A stretch of 64,000 nt of DNA from Trichomonas vaginalis G3 (GCF_026262505.1 NC_067208.1:11231962-11295961), one strand, 5' to 3'. Counted from the first letter of the stretch, positions 1 to 10,154 are shown. Program-made: numbers and translations. The notes: generated by a model from the sequence alone, not told the origin.

Positions 1-44
1 AAAATTCATTTTCATCTTTTAATTTTGATTTTTTTATTATTAAT

Positions 45-1685
45 ATGACGACTAACTATTTAGTGCCAAACACTAAACCAATTAATGGAAATGTGTTTCA
101 TTCATTCAAAAAGATAAATGAAATATTCGCAAAGAATGACGGTAGAAGATATTATAGAGAACTTGAAAGTTCATGCAATGACTCTGATGCTCCATATTTT
201 GATGATAAACAAACTCATTTAAGAATTACAAATCCGGCTCATGATGTGAACCAATTAGGTGACACATATATTAAACGCAAAGTTAAAGCAACTCTAGTTT
301 CAAATAAAGCTTTCACATGTGATGCCGCTTTTAAATGCATGCGTTTATTCGTTGGTTACAAATCATCAAATCAAAGCTTTAAACAATTAGAAGTAGAAAC
401 TGAAAGAGGTGATGCCGGTTATCTTCAGATGGATTGCGCCCGTGAATCTTTTGCATTTGCAACATATAAACCAAAATCAGAAAGGAAAGTTAAAAAGTTT
501 GTTCATTCGTTATATAATAATGTTCAAAAATATGATAACTCAGTATGTGGTAAATATATTGACCCTTCAGAAGTTTTCAAGAAAGCAAATGAAGAAGTTG
601 ATGTCACTTTTGATATGATTATTCCGGTAAATGATTTGTTAGCATTTCAGGCGTTCGATGATTATCCTAAATCATTTGGTGAAATCATTCTTAAATATTA
701 TGTTTTCAGGGATACTTTAGTATTTTGTCAGGTTGACCCGTTAAGAGTTGCTGATTTACAAAATTATGTTTATGAAAAGATAACTGATGAAAATTATGAA
801 AAGATTATGAATCATGTTTATAAATATGATCGCAAATTCCAACAAATCGGACTTCCTGCCAAATTAATTACAAGCTTAGCCGCTACATCTGCTGACGCAA
901 CAGTTGATAGCGTTATTATTTCATGCACAAAGATGGAAGTTTTAGAGGATAAATGCATTACACCAGGATACGGTTTAATTGAAGAATCAGTTAAAGCAAT
1001 ACCACGTTTATTCAGTAAGGAAGATCCATTCATGATTCCAGCTCAACATATTGACGTTCGTTCACTAAATGGAGGTTGCATCTCTCCTGAAGGTATTAGC
1101 TCAGATTTCTCATACGCTCTTCATAATGTTACAGATGTTGTGTTAACATTTCCGAAGAATGCAATGCAAAGAACAGTTTTAGAAAATCCAATGCTTCGAG
1201 GTCTTCAGGTCACTATAGATTCCAGAAACTTCCCCGATCAAGCGATGACCACAGTGGGTGACATATTCTTTACACGTATGCTTCAAGCTTCTGATTTAGA
1301 TGGAGTGAATGAATGCACGGAAGAATACGAGGACTCATTAACTAGACCACTGAATGCAGATGATGGCACACCATTAGCTAGAACATGGAAAGACCAAACT
1401 TCATTCTTATGCACTATTCCAGTTCAACGTGATGGGGCGGGTATATTCTTTGATGGATTAGAAACTTTCAACTCACAAGTTACAGTACAAGTGAAAGCTT
1501 ATCCAATCATTCAGGGTGAAAATGACACTTACTGTTCAAAGGTGACAAATCCTCCTCAGGTTTGGTTTACTAGGACTACGTATTGGACATGGACACCGGA
1601 CGAAGGTTTGAAATATCATCCAACAGGTACACCACCACAGTATAGAAGTTCATATGATGAAATATTGATGAATAGAAATGTTTAA
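45..1685 (+). CDS. Maverick A major capsid protein (double jelly-roll type)
   Basis: A 546-aa open frame, in the size range of Polinton major capsid proteins, which build the icosahedral shell from trimers of two beta-sandwich domains. The call rests on its position directly before the packaging ATPase. It also rests on a central stretch around residues 196-235 (IPVNDLLAFQAFDDYP, then a Y/V-rich strand) that recurs in the degraded gene at 45906-47526 of Maverick B (PLSSFLIFRFLRYLPNW). The C-terminal third is rich in aromatic residues and Thr (TRTTYWTW), as expected for an outer sandwich. The start is the first ATG after a T-rich leader. The gene looks whole. A structure-based comparison would be more decisive than sequence similarity. 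Confidence 0.72.
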   Translation: MTTNYLVPNTKPINGNVFHSFKKINEIFAKNDGRRYYRELESSCNDSDAPYFDDKQTHLRITNPAHDVNQLGDTYIKRKVKATLVSNKAFTCDAAFKCMRLFVGYKSSNQSFKQLEVETERGDAGYLQMDCARESFAFATYKPKSERKVKKFVHSLYNNVQKYDNSVCGKYIDPSEVFKKANEEVDVTFDMIIPVNDLLAFQAFDDYPKSFGEIILKYYVFRDTLVFCQVDPLRVADLQNYVYEKITDENYEKIMNHVYKYDRKFQQIGLPAKLITSLAATSADATVDSVIISCTKMEVLEDKCITPGYGLIEESVKAIPRLFSKEDPFMIPAQHIDVRSLNGGCISPEGISSDFSYALHNVTDVVLTFPKNAMQRTVLENPMLRGLQVTIDSRNFPDQAMTTVGDIFFTRMLQASDLDGVNECTEEYEDSLTRPLNADDGTPLARTWKDQTSFLCTIPVQRDGAGIFFDGLETFNSQVTVQVKAYPIIQGENDTYCSKVTNPPQVWFTRTTYWTWTPDEGLKYHPTGTPPQYRSSYDEILMNRNV

Positions 1686-1709
1686 AATTATAAATTTATT
1701 TTTGATTAA

Positions 1710-2537
1710 ATGGATTTAAATTCATCCACTCCTTATGAAGAATTAACAGATGTATATAATACCTACATAGATGATATGATTAATGAAGCATTGAGTGATA
1801 ATAGAAATGCTCTATCTAAGGAAAAATTAATGAAAATTCCATATTCTGAATGTTATTTAAATTCAATCACTGCAGCAATTGGTAAACAGAATAAAGGTAA
1901 AACATTAACGATATTAAAACAAATTATCATTATTGCTAACACTTCCCCCCATTCACACGTGTTAATTTATATCAACCGTTCAGGTTCACCTTCAGATGAT
2001 ACATTTGAATCTTTAAAGCATTTAATCAAAATTCCAATTATTTATTTATCACAAGAAGAAGCAGAAGATTATTTAAAAAACTTTTTAATGTATAAAGAAT
2101 TATATAATACAATCAAGAAGCAAGGATTAGAGGATAAAATTATTGATAAACAAAGGGATGAATTATTTGAAACACTTTCTATTTCAAATTTTGATAAAGA
2201 ATTTTTGCATTCACTAATTTTTCTAGATGATGCCGTGAAATCAAAACTAATAACTAATGAGAAATCATATTTTAATCAATTATTAACTCAATGTCGACAT
2301 ATTCAATGTTCATTCTTTATGGCTGTTCAATACTTTAAAGCATTAAGCACAAACATTAAATCAAATCTATCAACACTTTTCATTTTCAGTGGTTTTAGTC
2401 GTCAACAGTTGAACGTTATGCTTTATCAAGTGAATTTACCAATGAGCATTAATGAACTTTACACACAATATCAACAATTAGGAGAACATGGAAAAATAAT
2501 AGTTGATTTAAATAAAGGATGTGTTAAATTTGATTAA
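1710..2537 (+). CDS. Maverick A genome-packaging ATPase (FtsK-HerA/A32-like)
   Basis: A 275-aa P-loop ATPase. A Walker A-type loop is visible near residues 60-70 (AIGKQNKGKTLT) and a Walker B-type strand near residues 167-174 (HSLIFLDDAV). A later stretch (LSTLFIFSGFS) fits the sensor strand of viral packaging ATPases, which pump DNA into preformed capsids. The gene follows the capsid gene by 24 bp on the same strand, the usual capsid-ATPase pairing of Polintons, virophages and nucleocytoplasmic large DNA viruses. A diverged homologue is the Maverick B gene at 51361-52326. The start follows a T/A-rich leader, and the frame looks whole. Confidence 0.78.
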   Translation: MDLNSSTPYEELTDVYNTYIDDMINEALSDNRNALSKEKLMKIPYSECYLNSITAAIGKQNKGKTLTILKQIIIIANTSPHSHVLIYINRSGSPSDDTFESLKHLIKIPIIYLSQEEAEDYLKNFLMYKELYNTIKKQGLEDKIIDKQRDELFETLSISNFDKEFLHSLIFLDDAVKSKLITNEKSYFNQLLTQCRHIQCSFFMAVQYFKALSTNIKSNLSTLFIFSGFSRQQLNVMLYQVNLPMSINELYTQYQQLGEHGKIIVDLNKGCVKFD

Positions 2538-2577
2538 CTTTTTATAATTAATTTTTATTTTTTATTTATAATTAAAC

Positions 2578-3309
2578 ATGACAGAAATAGCAAATCTTCT
2601 ACAGGTTCCATTAAAACAAGGGACAAACAAAAGGGGTGCATATAATAGAACTATGAAAGTTCCTGATGGAATGAAAGAATTAGTTCATATTGTTGACGGT
2701 CTTCAAAAGGATGTTAAACAAATGAGAAACGTTTTAACATTACCAGAAGCTCAAGCATATGCCAAACGTCATGGACCAAATTGGGAAGCACATGAAGCAG
2801 ACATTACGGGTCCAAATGGAAAACCTGATGGTATAAATGAAGTTTTCGTTACTGATGGTCAAGGAAATATTAAAGTCATAAATGGGTATAAATTAACAAT
2901 GACGGATTATCCTAAACGTAAAGCATATAATGAACGTTATACTATGCAATTTGATGAAAATGGAAAAGCTGTTAAACAACATATCGGAGACAGTAAAGAT
3001 GGTCCAATTAATTCATACCGTCATAATCCATATTCTTATTTCAATGAAGAATTAAACGCTATTGAAGAAGGACCAAACGGATTACCTCAATATGTTAATC
3101 AGTTTGATGGTCAATATGCAAATTTGAGACCTGAAATTCCAGCTAAGAAATTCTTTAAAGTTGCTTTATTCGATCCAGTGTTCAATGAACAGAAAGAAGC
3201 AATGAAAGCAGAATTTAAACCAATTCAAGTGGCAAGAATTTCTTCATCTTCACTTTCAGAGCGTTCAAGGATTGATAAAGAAACCACTTTATTCTCAACA
3301 AGGTTATAA
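2578..3309 (+). CDS. Maverick A hypothetical virion-side protein
   Basis: A 243-aa basic, Gly/Pro/Asn-rich protein with no domain that I recognise. Residues 55-140 hold several short turn-rich motifs ([23 protein letters not shown]), and the C-terminus is Ser/Arg-rich. It is 40 bp downstream of the packaging ATPase on the same strand, with the same T-rich leader, so it probably belongs to the late virion cluster. It may be a core or scaffold-like protein, but that is a guess from position only. The gene looks slightly damaged overall. About 250 bp of low-complexity sequence follow before the next start. Confidence 0.55.
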   Translation: MTEIANLLQVPLKQGTNKRGAYNRTMKVPDGMKELVHIVDGLQKDVKQMRNVLTLPEAQAYAKRHGPNWEAHEADITGPNGKPDGINEVFVTDGQGNIKVINGYKLTMTDYPKRKAYNERYTMQFDENGKAVKQHIGDSKDGPINSYRHNPYSYFNEELNAIEEGPNGLPQYVNQFDGQYANLRPEIPAKKFFKVALFDPVFNEQKEAMKAEFKPIQVARISSSSLSERSRIDKETTLFSTRL

Positions 3310-3557
3310 CTTTGATTTAATTAAAGAAAGTGATAGACGTAAATTAGAAAAATCAGATGGTTTTAAGAATGCATGTAATGAAATGATTAAAGATATTGTA
3401 AATGATAAAATAAGACTGGAGAAACTCAAATCATTATCAATAACATAATTGGTGCAGTTACAAAGAAAGTATAAGCAAACAAGGATGAACCTTGGGATAT
3501 TACCGTAACAACTAAATAAAACTTTAAATATATTTTTCTTTTTTTATTCAATTATAA

Positions 3558-3916
3558 ATGAGAAGACGTTTCACAAGTCAAAAGAACACAAACGCAAAAG
3601 CAGAGATTACGGTTGGTTATAACGTAAATGATGATAAATCACGAATTATTCAAAATGTTAAAGTTAATGTTAGTCCTGAATTAACAAGGTCAGCAACACA
3701 GTCCATTTATTAACTCGTGACTTACCAAAGAAAGAGGAGGAGCAAAATAAAGAAGATGAAGACCCAATCATTTTATCTGAACCCGGTAAAGAACCCGTTG
3801 AAATTCCCACTTATCCAACATACCCCACCTCTTTCATCAAAACATCGAGAACCAGGAATCTACGATTCCAGTCGAAAGAATGAGCCATATAAAGTGACAT
3901 TTAATTCTGAAATATA
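3558..3916 (+). pseudogene. Maverick A small basic gene, broken
   Basis: A small coding region that begins after the standard T-rich leader (ending AATTATAAATG) with a very basic N-terminus (MRRRFTSQKN). It contains acidic and proline-rich stretches further on. It looks broken, with one or two breaks. The gene at 47845-48427 of Maverick B likewise begins with a basic stretch (MSFPKNRSVSV) and lies just before an SCCG motif, so the two loci appear equivalent. Function unknown. Confidence 0.45.
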
Positions 3917-4258
3917 ATGAAAATTTACCGTGATATAATAATTAATAATTATGATTCAATAATAAATTTAATTGACCAATCTGGTTTAATTATTTTACCT
4001 TATGAATCATTAATTCACATTATCGCCATTCTTTGTGATGTTCAAGATTCAGACGTTAAGATTCAATTTTTCATAGATGATGAGGTTTCATGCTGCGGAA
4101 CAGTTGCAAAAATAAATCCTATAAAGGATATTAGCACAATTAAGATATCAAAGAACGGAGCAACAACTGAACTACATTTAACTTATAATAACATATACAA
4201 TAAAATAGTTGATGAATATAAAATATCACTTGAAAAATTCTTTGTTAAGGCTATTTAA
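3917..4258 (+). CDS. Maverick A SCCG-motif small protein
   Basis: A 113-aa acidic protein of unknown function. Its hallmark is a central DDEVSCCGTVAKI stretch, followed by beta-prone IKISKNGATTELHLTYNNIY. Maverick B has a homologue ending at 48427 with PDISCCGGVSYNVIDKIYV and then GETLNLKYSFPD. The paired cysteines and flanking strands line up, which suggests a conserved small virion or regulatory protein. It lies between the basic small gene and a leftward 160-aa gene. The conservation across two diverged Mavericks argues that it is a real gene. Disulfide or metal binding by the CC pair is possible but not shown. Confidence 0.55.
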   Translation: MKIYRDIIINNYDSIINLIDQSGLIILPYESLIHIIAILCDVQDSDVKIQFFIDDEVSCCGTVAKINPIKDISTIKISKNGATTELHLTYNNIYNKIVDEYKISLEKFFVKAI

Positions 4259-4734
4259 TATTCAAGCATTAACATTATCGAATAATAATCCTTTGAATCA
4301 TAATCAATAATAATTGACCTTTCACCAGTTTCTATCGTTTGTTTTATTTCTTTTTGTTCCCCACTATCTGGATCGGTCATTGTAATTGTTTTTGTTATAG
4401 TATCAGCTTTATCTTTAACTTCAATCTTTTTTCCATCGGGATATTTAAACCAAAATTCCAAAAATTCGATATTGTCAATCTGTTCATATTTTAATCTATC
4501 AATTACATTTTTAATACCATCTGAAAATCTTATGAAATGGTCATTATATGGGTTTGATTGAACTAAATTTGAATGAAGTGAAATATAACCTGTTGATGAA
4601 TATGACATTGACTCATATTTTCTGAAAACACTAAAATTTATAACATGAATGAATTTCTTATTCGTTGAATTTATGAATTCTTGAGGTAATCTTATTCTAG
4701 TTTTATTTATCACTGGAAAATAACGCTTTACCAT
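4255..4734 (-). CDS. Maverick A hypothetical 160-aa protein
   Basis: A leftward frame that converges with the SCCG gene, overlapping it by a few bases at their 3' ends. Reading starts at MVKRYFPVINKTRI, because the longer frame would overlap the divergent gene at 4754. The 19 bp between the two ATGs is T/A-rich and would serve as a shared bidirectional leader. The protein is beta-rich, with SYSSTGYISLHSNL, then FRFSDGIKNVIDRL, and a Thr/Lys-rich hairpin (KADTITKTITMTDPDSGEQ). No domain recognised; a minor virion protein is one possibility. Confidence 0.5.
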   Translation of the reverse strand: MVKRYFPVINKTRIRLPQEFINSTNKKFIHVINFSVFRKYESMSYSSTGYISLHSNLVQSNPYNDHFIRFSDGIKNVIDRLKYEQIDNIEFLEFWFKYPDGKKIEVKDKADTITKTITMTDPDSGEQKEIKQTIETGERSIIIDYDSKDYYSIMLMLEY

Positions 4735-4753
4735 ATTTTTAATCGTAATAAAA

Positions 4754-5463
4754 ATGTCAATTATCAATATTATTTCGAATAATAGTTGTGAATTAAATTT
4801 AACAGTTAGCGGAATTTATAATGTTACTCTCGTTTCTGTGAGTGGTAAATTTAATCCCATTCTTTTAGACCCTTCAGATTATATATCATTTATTAAAGAT
4901 GACCTTGAAAAAACGTATGATATGTATATAAATAATGTGATAGCGAAATGGGATATTAACATGATTTTAAGTTATTTAAATGAATCATTTATCGTATGGT
5001 ATGAAGAAAATTTTAAATCAAAACCGATAAACTTTTTGAACTTGATGAAATAAATAACCTTATTAAATTCCCGCTGAAAATTAAATTTTGTACTCCTCAT
5101 CTTCGTTCATTGTTGGGGATATTAAATTTTGAAAAAGATGTTGGGGATGTTTTGTATTCTGACACTGGTTCCAATTTCATTTTAATCAAATGTGATAAAG
5201 TTAATACCCCAATGAGATTTTCACATCAAACATTAGACCCTAACTCTTACCCATCAATACAAAACATTTTATCCATCAACTTAAACACATTTTCTTTATC
5301 ATATCCGTTTCAATTATCCGGGAATTCATTTATTCTTCATTCAAAAGATTTATCAAATATTAAATTTAGAATAACTGACCTATTTGATTGTGATTTAGAA
5401 TTCATGAATGAAATATTATGGCAATTTCAAATAGAAAAAATAGCTGATGAGATAACAGATTAA
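4754..5463 (+). pseudogene. Maverick A probable minor capsid (penton-like) gene, broken
   Basis: A coding region with strong beta character (CELNLTVSGIYNVTLVSVSG near the start, then LSINLNTFSLSYPFQLSG) just before the fibre gene. It looks broken, with about one break. A region with a similar pattern lies at 48432-49228 in Maverick B, also directly after an SCCG gene. Minor capsid (penton) proteins of Polintons are single jelly rolls encoded near the major capsid gene. The assignment rests on synteny and strand-rich composition rather than on a clear motif. Confidence 0.42.
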
Positions 5464-5487
5464 ATATTTATTTTTAAATCATAATAA

Positions 5488-7287
5488 ATGATTAAACAAC
5501 AGCAACCACAGCAACTTAAGGCACAAAGCACCCAGGTCCCTCAGACCATTACATACGCCATATATGCATATAATTCAAAGACGTCAGAACAAACGCAAAG
5601 GTTGAAATATGGAGATTTGGAGATAGTATTGAAAAATGACCATTTCGAATTCGTTTGCAAGGGTGGTGCAGTGATATCAAATATAAAAGAAATTTTATTT
5701 ATGAATTCAAAAATTAAAGGAATAACGGATGATATAACATCAATTCCACCAGAAGAACAGAGATATTACGCATTAAATGCATTTCCTAAAGTTTTGAAGA
5801 TTGGAAGATTTAATTTAAATGAGGAATTCATAGAAGGTTTCCTAAACGACATAATGAAGAAGGCAGATAAGGAATATGTGGATGAAAAAGATAATGAAAT
5901 ATATGAAAAAATTAAAGAAAGGGTTGAATGGTATCATAAATGGACATTGAAGACTTTTAAATTTAAAGCTGATACAGGGTGGGTTTCAGGCTGTTTAGAT
6001 CTTAAAGCAGATAAAACTTATGTTAACGATGAGTTAAATAAGAAGGCAGATAAAACTTATGTTAACGATGAGTTAAATAAGAAGGTAGATAAGGAATATG
6101 TTGATAGTGAGTTAAATAAGAAGGCAGATAAGGAATATGTTGATAGTGAGTTAAATAAGAAGGCAGATAAGGAATATGTTGATAGTGAGTTAAATAAGAA
6201 GGCAGATAAGGAATATGTTGATAGTGAGTTAAATAAGAAGGCAGATAAAACTTATGTGGATGAAATATACCAAAGTTTGATAGGAACAACAAAAAATATT
6301 GAAACTATTGTTGGGGATGTTTCTATCTATGAAGAAAACAAATATTTTAGATGGGAGTTTGTACACTCCTTAAAAAATGGTATACAGTATAAACTCATTC
6401 CGAAAAATAACAATGAAATGTATGTAGGCTATATAAAGAATAATGGTACACAAGTTAAAGTTCCATTAGACAACAACTGCTACTTAAACTTATATGGAGA
6501 CGAACAAAAGAAATATTTAAGAGTTTATGAAATGGCAGGTATGACGTTGGCTGACCCAGCTCCAGCACCATATTATTATGACTATGGAGATGACGACAGA
6601 ACACCACATGTAGATGAACAAAAACTAACATTATATTTAGATTATTATAGATATAAAAGATATAATGCAATAGAAAAAACGAGAATAGTATATTATTATA
6701 CAGATGACAGAAATAAATATTATAGTCAAGATTTTACCTACCCTGAAAACATAAGATTATATTATAAAAAATATTCTGACACAAACCAGAAGAAACCTGA
6801 AATAGTTACACTATATCTTAAGTTCAAAAGAGACAATCCTATAATATCTCATATGTTTGATTTAATGAACCCAGTAGGTTCTATTTATACATCTATGGAT
6901 GCAAGAGGTCCTCAAGTAATGTTTGGTGTTGGTGCATGGGAACAAATAGTTGACAGGTTTTTGTATTGTGCAAACTCTTCAAAGGAAACAGGGGGAAGTA
7001 AAACGATTTCAGGTGAAAATTTACCCGCACACAGTCACTACGTAGATTTGAGAACATCTCAAGCAGGTTGGCATAAGCATAGATATTGGGATTGGTCAGG
7101 AATGACAAAAGGTCGAGGATATGATGTTAAAGATGATGTTAAGTTTGCTATAAATTGTTACTGGGATGACACTCAGGGAGAAGGAAACCATACACATTTC
7201 GTTTCAGGATATACACAAACAACGGGACAAAGTAAAGAATACATGCCACCATTTATGACTGTATTCATATGGTATAGAGTTCAATGA
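5488..7287 (+). CDS. Maverick A fibre protein with phage-baseplate-like C-terminal tip
   Basis: A 599-aa modular protein. Residues 1-130 form an N-terminal region. Residues about 170-255 hold six to seven near-identical 14-residue repeats (KADKEYVDSELNKK type) that should make a trimeric coiled-coil shaft. Residues about 255-440 are Tyr-rich. The last ~140 residues resemble tail collar and T4 gp10 C-terminal tips: NPVGSIYTSMDARGPQVMFG, then WEQIVDRFLYC, GGSKTISGENLPAHSH, and a final MPPFMTVFIWYRVQ. In phages this domain tips receptor-binding fibres. The likely role is virion attachment, inferred from architecture. It is an apparently whole gene with its own T-rich leader, 25 bp after the minor capsid region. 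The tip has no counterpart seen in Maverick B. Confidence 0.75.
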   Translation: MIKQQQPQQLKAQSTQVPQTITYAIYAYNSKTSEQTQRLKYGDLEIVLKNDHFEFVCKGGAVISNIKEILFMNSKIKGITDDITSIPPEEQRYYALNAFPKVLKIGRFNLNEEFIEGFLNDIMKKADKEYVDEKDNEIYEKIKERVEWYHKWTLKTFKFKADTGWVSGCLDLKADKTYVNDELNKKADKTYVNDELNKKVDKEYVDSELNKKADKEYVDSELNKKADKEYVDSELNKKADKEYVDSELNKKADKTYVDEIYQSLIGTTKNIETIVGDVSIYEENKYFRWEFVHSLKNGIQYKLIPKNNNEMYVGYIKNNGTQVKVPLDNNCYLNLYGDEQKKYLRVYEMAGMTLADPAPAPYYYDYGDDDRTPHVDEQKLTLYLDYYRYKRYNAIEKTRIVYYYTDDRNKYYSQDFTYPENIRLYYKKYSDTNQKKPEIVTLYLKFKRDNPIISHMFDLMNPVGSIYTSMDARGPQVMFGVGAWEQIVDRFLYCANSSKETGGSKTISGENLPAHSHYVDLRTSQAGWHKHRYWDWSGMTKGRGYDVKDDVKFAINCYWDDTQGEGNHTHFVSGYTQTTGQSKEYMPPFMTVFIWYRVQ

Positions 7288-7414
7288 ATGTGCTTGACCC
7301 AAAGGTCTGGGCTTACCGAATGAACTAAATATATTTTATGTCTGTAATTAATTAGGTAATGAAGTAATGGATGAACTGCAGAAATAAATGTTTACGTTAA
7401 TGTTTACGTTAATG

Positions 7415-7745
7415 TTTTCAGGTTATTCAATAATTAATTATTTTTGAATAACTGAAGGTGTCACTACGTCACCATGTGTCACTCGGTTAATTAACTTCTC
7501 TGAAAAAATGTGACAACATGACATTTTGACAACAACACAGGTTATTCAATAATGACTTATTTTTGAAGAACTGAAGGTGTCACCAGGTCACCAGGTCATT
7601 TAACTCATGACATTTTGACAACAACACAGGTTATTCAATAATTAATTATTTTTGAAGAACTGAGGGTGTCACTACGTCACCATGTGTCACTCGGTTAATT
7701 AACTTCTCTGAAAAAATGAGACAACATGACATTTTGACAACATTT
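7415..7745 (+). repeat. Iteron-like ~119-bp repeats, left array of helicase cassette
   Basis: Three imperfect units. Each contains an AT-rich inverted repeat (GTTATTCAA ... TTGAATAAC in the first), a GTCAC-rich segment (GTCACTACGTCACCATG), the core AACTTCTCTGAAAAAATG and GACAACATGACATTTTGACAA. Units of the same family occur at 10155-10405, 29932-31110 and 33435-35265. Direct repeats beside a replication-helicase gene suggest an origin or a regulatory array, by inference. Confidence 0.75.
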
Positions 7746-7815
7746 ACGAAAATTTGATGCAGTCCAAAAATAAAGTTAGTTTTAAAATTATTTTTATTTT
7801 TTTATTCCTATATAA

Positions 7816-8223
7816 ATGACAGCAACAAACAACAACAGCAACTATATCGTTTCTGATGAAAAAGTTATTGATTCATTAGCTGAGGAATTAGTTGTGGCAG
7901 AAACTAAAACCCTCAACGAAAGAATTGGTGAAAACAAGATTGATTTACATAACTACCTCAAACATGATGGAGGAAGAGGAAGGAAAACTGGTACAGCTTT
8001 ATTAGCAAATAAAATATCAAATTTAACGATTATAGATGTTGATATCAATAAATCGTACAATGATGAACTTAAAGAAACAGTTAGAAAAGACATTTTATCA
8101 AAACTTTCGGATAAAGATGTTATCGTTAAAACCGCTTCAGGAGGTCTTCACATTTATTGCAACACTAATTTCTTCTATGCAGTTTCGAACAGAATGATTA
8201 AATGTTATTCCTGCAATGATTAA
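7816..8223 (+). CDS. Prim-pol-like N-terminal ORF of helicase cassette
   Basis: A 135-aa frame. Features that recall the archaeo-eukaryotic primase/prim-pol fold are an LTIIDVDINKSY strand carrying the DxD pair (residues about 73-78) and a later VIVKTASGGLHIYC segment (residues about 110-123). In prim-pols the DxD binds metal and the sGGxH segment belongs to the active site. It lies immediately upstream of the D5 helicase on the same strand, and AEP-D5 pairings are standard in viral and plasmid replication proteins. The locus may be slightly damaged. The start follows a strong T-rich leader at 7785-7815. Confidence 0.5.
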   Translation: MTATNNNSNYIVSDEKVIDSLAEELVVAETKTLNERIGENKIDLHNYLKHDGGRGRKTGTALLANKISNLTIIDVDINKSYNDELKETVRKDILSKLSDKDVIVKTASGGLHIYCNTNFFYAVSNRMIKCYSCND

Positions 8224-8235
8224 GATATTGACATA

Positions 8236-10128
8236 ATGACTTCTATTGATGATTCAAAGCGTTCATTAGTAGTTATGGCTGATTCAAGAGTTCGCAAGAA
8301 TGCATCAGAACCAATCAATACATACTCATTCATTCGTGGAAGTTACGACTCGACCATAACCAGAACAGTAAACGATATATTAAATGATTTGAATATTAAG
8401 GTAAGAGTTGAACAGAAGAACGAAGAAATAAAGAATATCATGAATGAAAACAAAGATGTAAACATTGACGATAAACTTGCCCAGAGCATAGTTGATGGCA
8501 TCTGTGATTTTGAAGTACATAATGACGGTGGAAACATGAATTTAGAAAAAGAAGTTACATTATTCACACTGTTTCAAGCTATTAATTCGTTACCGGATCA
8601 TTTAATTAATGAAGCATACGATAACGTTTATAACTTCTGCAATTTAACTGAAAATGCAAAAAGTAATTTTGAAAAAGCACGTAGTAGATATGCACATTTA
8701 ATGACTTCTCCATTTGTTTTAGTGAAGATTCTAAAACTATATCAAAAGGAATATTATGATGAATATGTTTTACCTTTATTACGTAAGCCAAAAATAACAT
8801 TTGATATCAAACTTGATGACTCGTTTTTGATAACAGATATTAGACGCAAGGCTGAAAATCATCAGTATAAAAACAGTTCTGAAGTAATTGAGGATTTATC
8901 ACATGTAATCCGTTTTGTAGATTGTGGAAATAAATATTTCATTCAAAAGGACTATAATATCCACGACAAAATGAATCAAATATCATTCGTTCTTCAATCA
9001 AACATGAAAGAGTCACTCAAAATGATTAAATTATTTAAAGAAGAAGGTAAAACCATAACAGCATGGGACGTACTATTAAATCAATTGTCTTCATTAACCG
9101 TTAAGGGTGTTTGCTTTAAATCTGATTCTCCAGATGTTTTCTCAACGTTTCAAGGTTATAAATACATCGTTCTCGAAAAAGTAGATTACTCAAAAATTGA
9201 GATGTTTATGGATTTCATTAAAGAAGCCATTTGTGATAATAATGATGAAGTGTATAAATACCTTCTCGGCTGGATTGCATCAATGATTCAACATCCTGGA
9301 ATCAAGAATGAAACAGCAATTATTTTGAAAGGACTTCAGGGAACAGGTAAAAACAGATTTACAGACATTATTTCTGAACTCCTCGCCGGTTATTCATGTA
9401 AAAACATTACTGAAATAAGTGAGCTAACGGGTAATTTCAATTCAGTTGTTGAAAATAAAATGTTTCTTGTACTTAATGAACTCAAGAATGTTGGTGAAGA
9501 CAGACTCGCAAACTTCAACGCTTTGAAATCAATTATAACGGATAATGAGATTAGAATTAATGAAAAGAATCAACCTAGAAGAACTGCTCAGAACGTTGCA
9601 AACTTCATTTTCGTAACTAATAACGTTTACCCTGTCAAAATTGAAGTTGGAGACAGAAGATACGTAGTTTTAAGAGTTAATGGTAAATTTAAGGGTCAAT
9701 TTGATTACTTCAAGAATTTAATGGATTCATGCACTAAGGAATTTTATGATAACCTTTTAACATATTTTATGCAATATGACCTTTCATCATTTAATGTACG
9801 AATCATACCGATGACTGAAGCCAAACAAGATTTAATCGAGTTATCAACAAATCCTTTAGATGAATGGATAAATACACATTATGATGAATTGAGTGCAGGT
9901 ATGACATGTAAAAATGCGCTATTCTGCAAACCATCAGACATGAAAGACAAGAATTTCCAAATGAGCATTAAGGATAAATGTGATAAGAAACAGGTAAGAA
10001 TAGATGGTAAACAAACATGGTGTTATGTTTTGAAAGAAGAAATGAAAGGATTATATAAACAGGTTGAACCAAACGATAATGAGGATTCATTTACTGACGA
10101 TGAAATACCTGTAAATGAAGCTTTATAA
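8236..10128 (+). CDS. D5-like SF3 replicative helicase
   Basis: A 630-aa protein with the D5/SF3 helicase signature: Walker A GLQGTGKN at about residues 366-373, Walker B-type FLVLNELKNV at about 409-418, sensor ANFIFVTNN at about 451-459, and the arginine-finger-like GDRRYVVLR at about 472-480. Residues 280-345 (TAWDVLLNQL ... YLLGWIASMIQHP) are the D5_N-type region. The C-terminus carries a small, probably winged-helix, part. SF3 helicases unwind DNA as hexamers at viral and plasmid origins. Closest relatives in the window are the Maverick B remnant at 49255-50497 and the two palindrome copies. It is flanked by inverted repeat arrays. Confidence 0.85.
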   Translation: MTSIDDSKRSLVVMADSRVRKNASEPINTYSFIRGSYDSTITRTVNDILNDLNIKVRVEQKNEEIKNIMNENKDVNIDDKLAQSIVDGICDFEVHNDGGNMNLEKEVTLFTLFQAINSLPDHLINEAYDNVYNFCNLTENAKSNFEKARSRYAHLMTSPFVLVKILKLYQKEYYDEYVLPLLRKPKITFDIKLDDSFLITDIRRKAENHQYKNSSEVIEDLSHVIRFVDCGNKYFIQKDYNIHDKMNQISFVLQSNMKESLKMIKLFKEEGKTITAWDVLLNQLSSLTVKGVCFKSDSPDVFSTFQGYKYIVLEKVDYSKIEMFMDFIKEAICDNNDEVYKYLLGWIASMIQHPGIKNETAIILKGLQGTGKNRFTDIISELLAGYSCKNITEISELTGNFNSVVENKMFLVLNELKNVGEDRLANFNALKSIITDNEIRINEKNQPRRTAQNVANFIFVTNNVYPVKIEVGDRRYVVLRVNGKFKGQFDYFKNLMDSCTKEFYDNLLTYFMQYDLSSFNVRIIPMTEAKQDLIELSTNPLDEWINTHYDELSAGMTCKNALFCKPSDMKDKNFQMSIKDKCDKKQVRIDGKQTWCYVLKEEMKGLYKQVEPNDNEDSFTDDEIPVNEAL

Positions 10129-10154
10129 AGTATGATTGGAATTTATTTTTGCAT

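Noticed and set aside
6062-6292. Leftward repetitive frame (YLPSYLTHYQHI repeats)
   Set aside because: It is the antisense shadow of the fibre-shaft repeats of the 5488-7287 gene.
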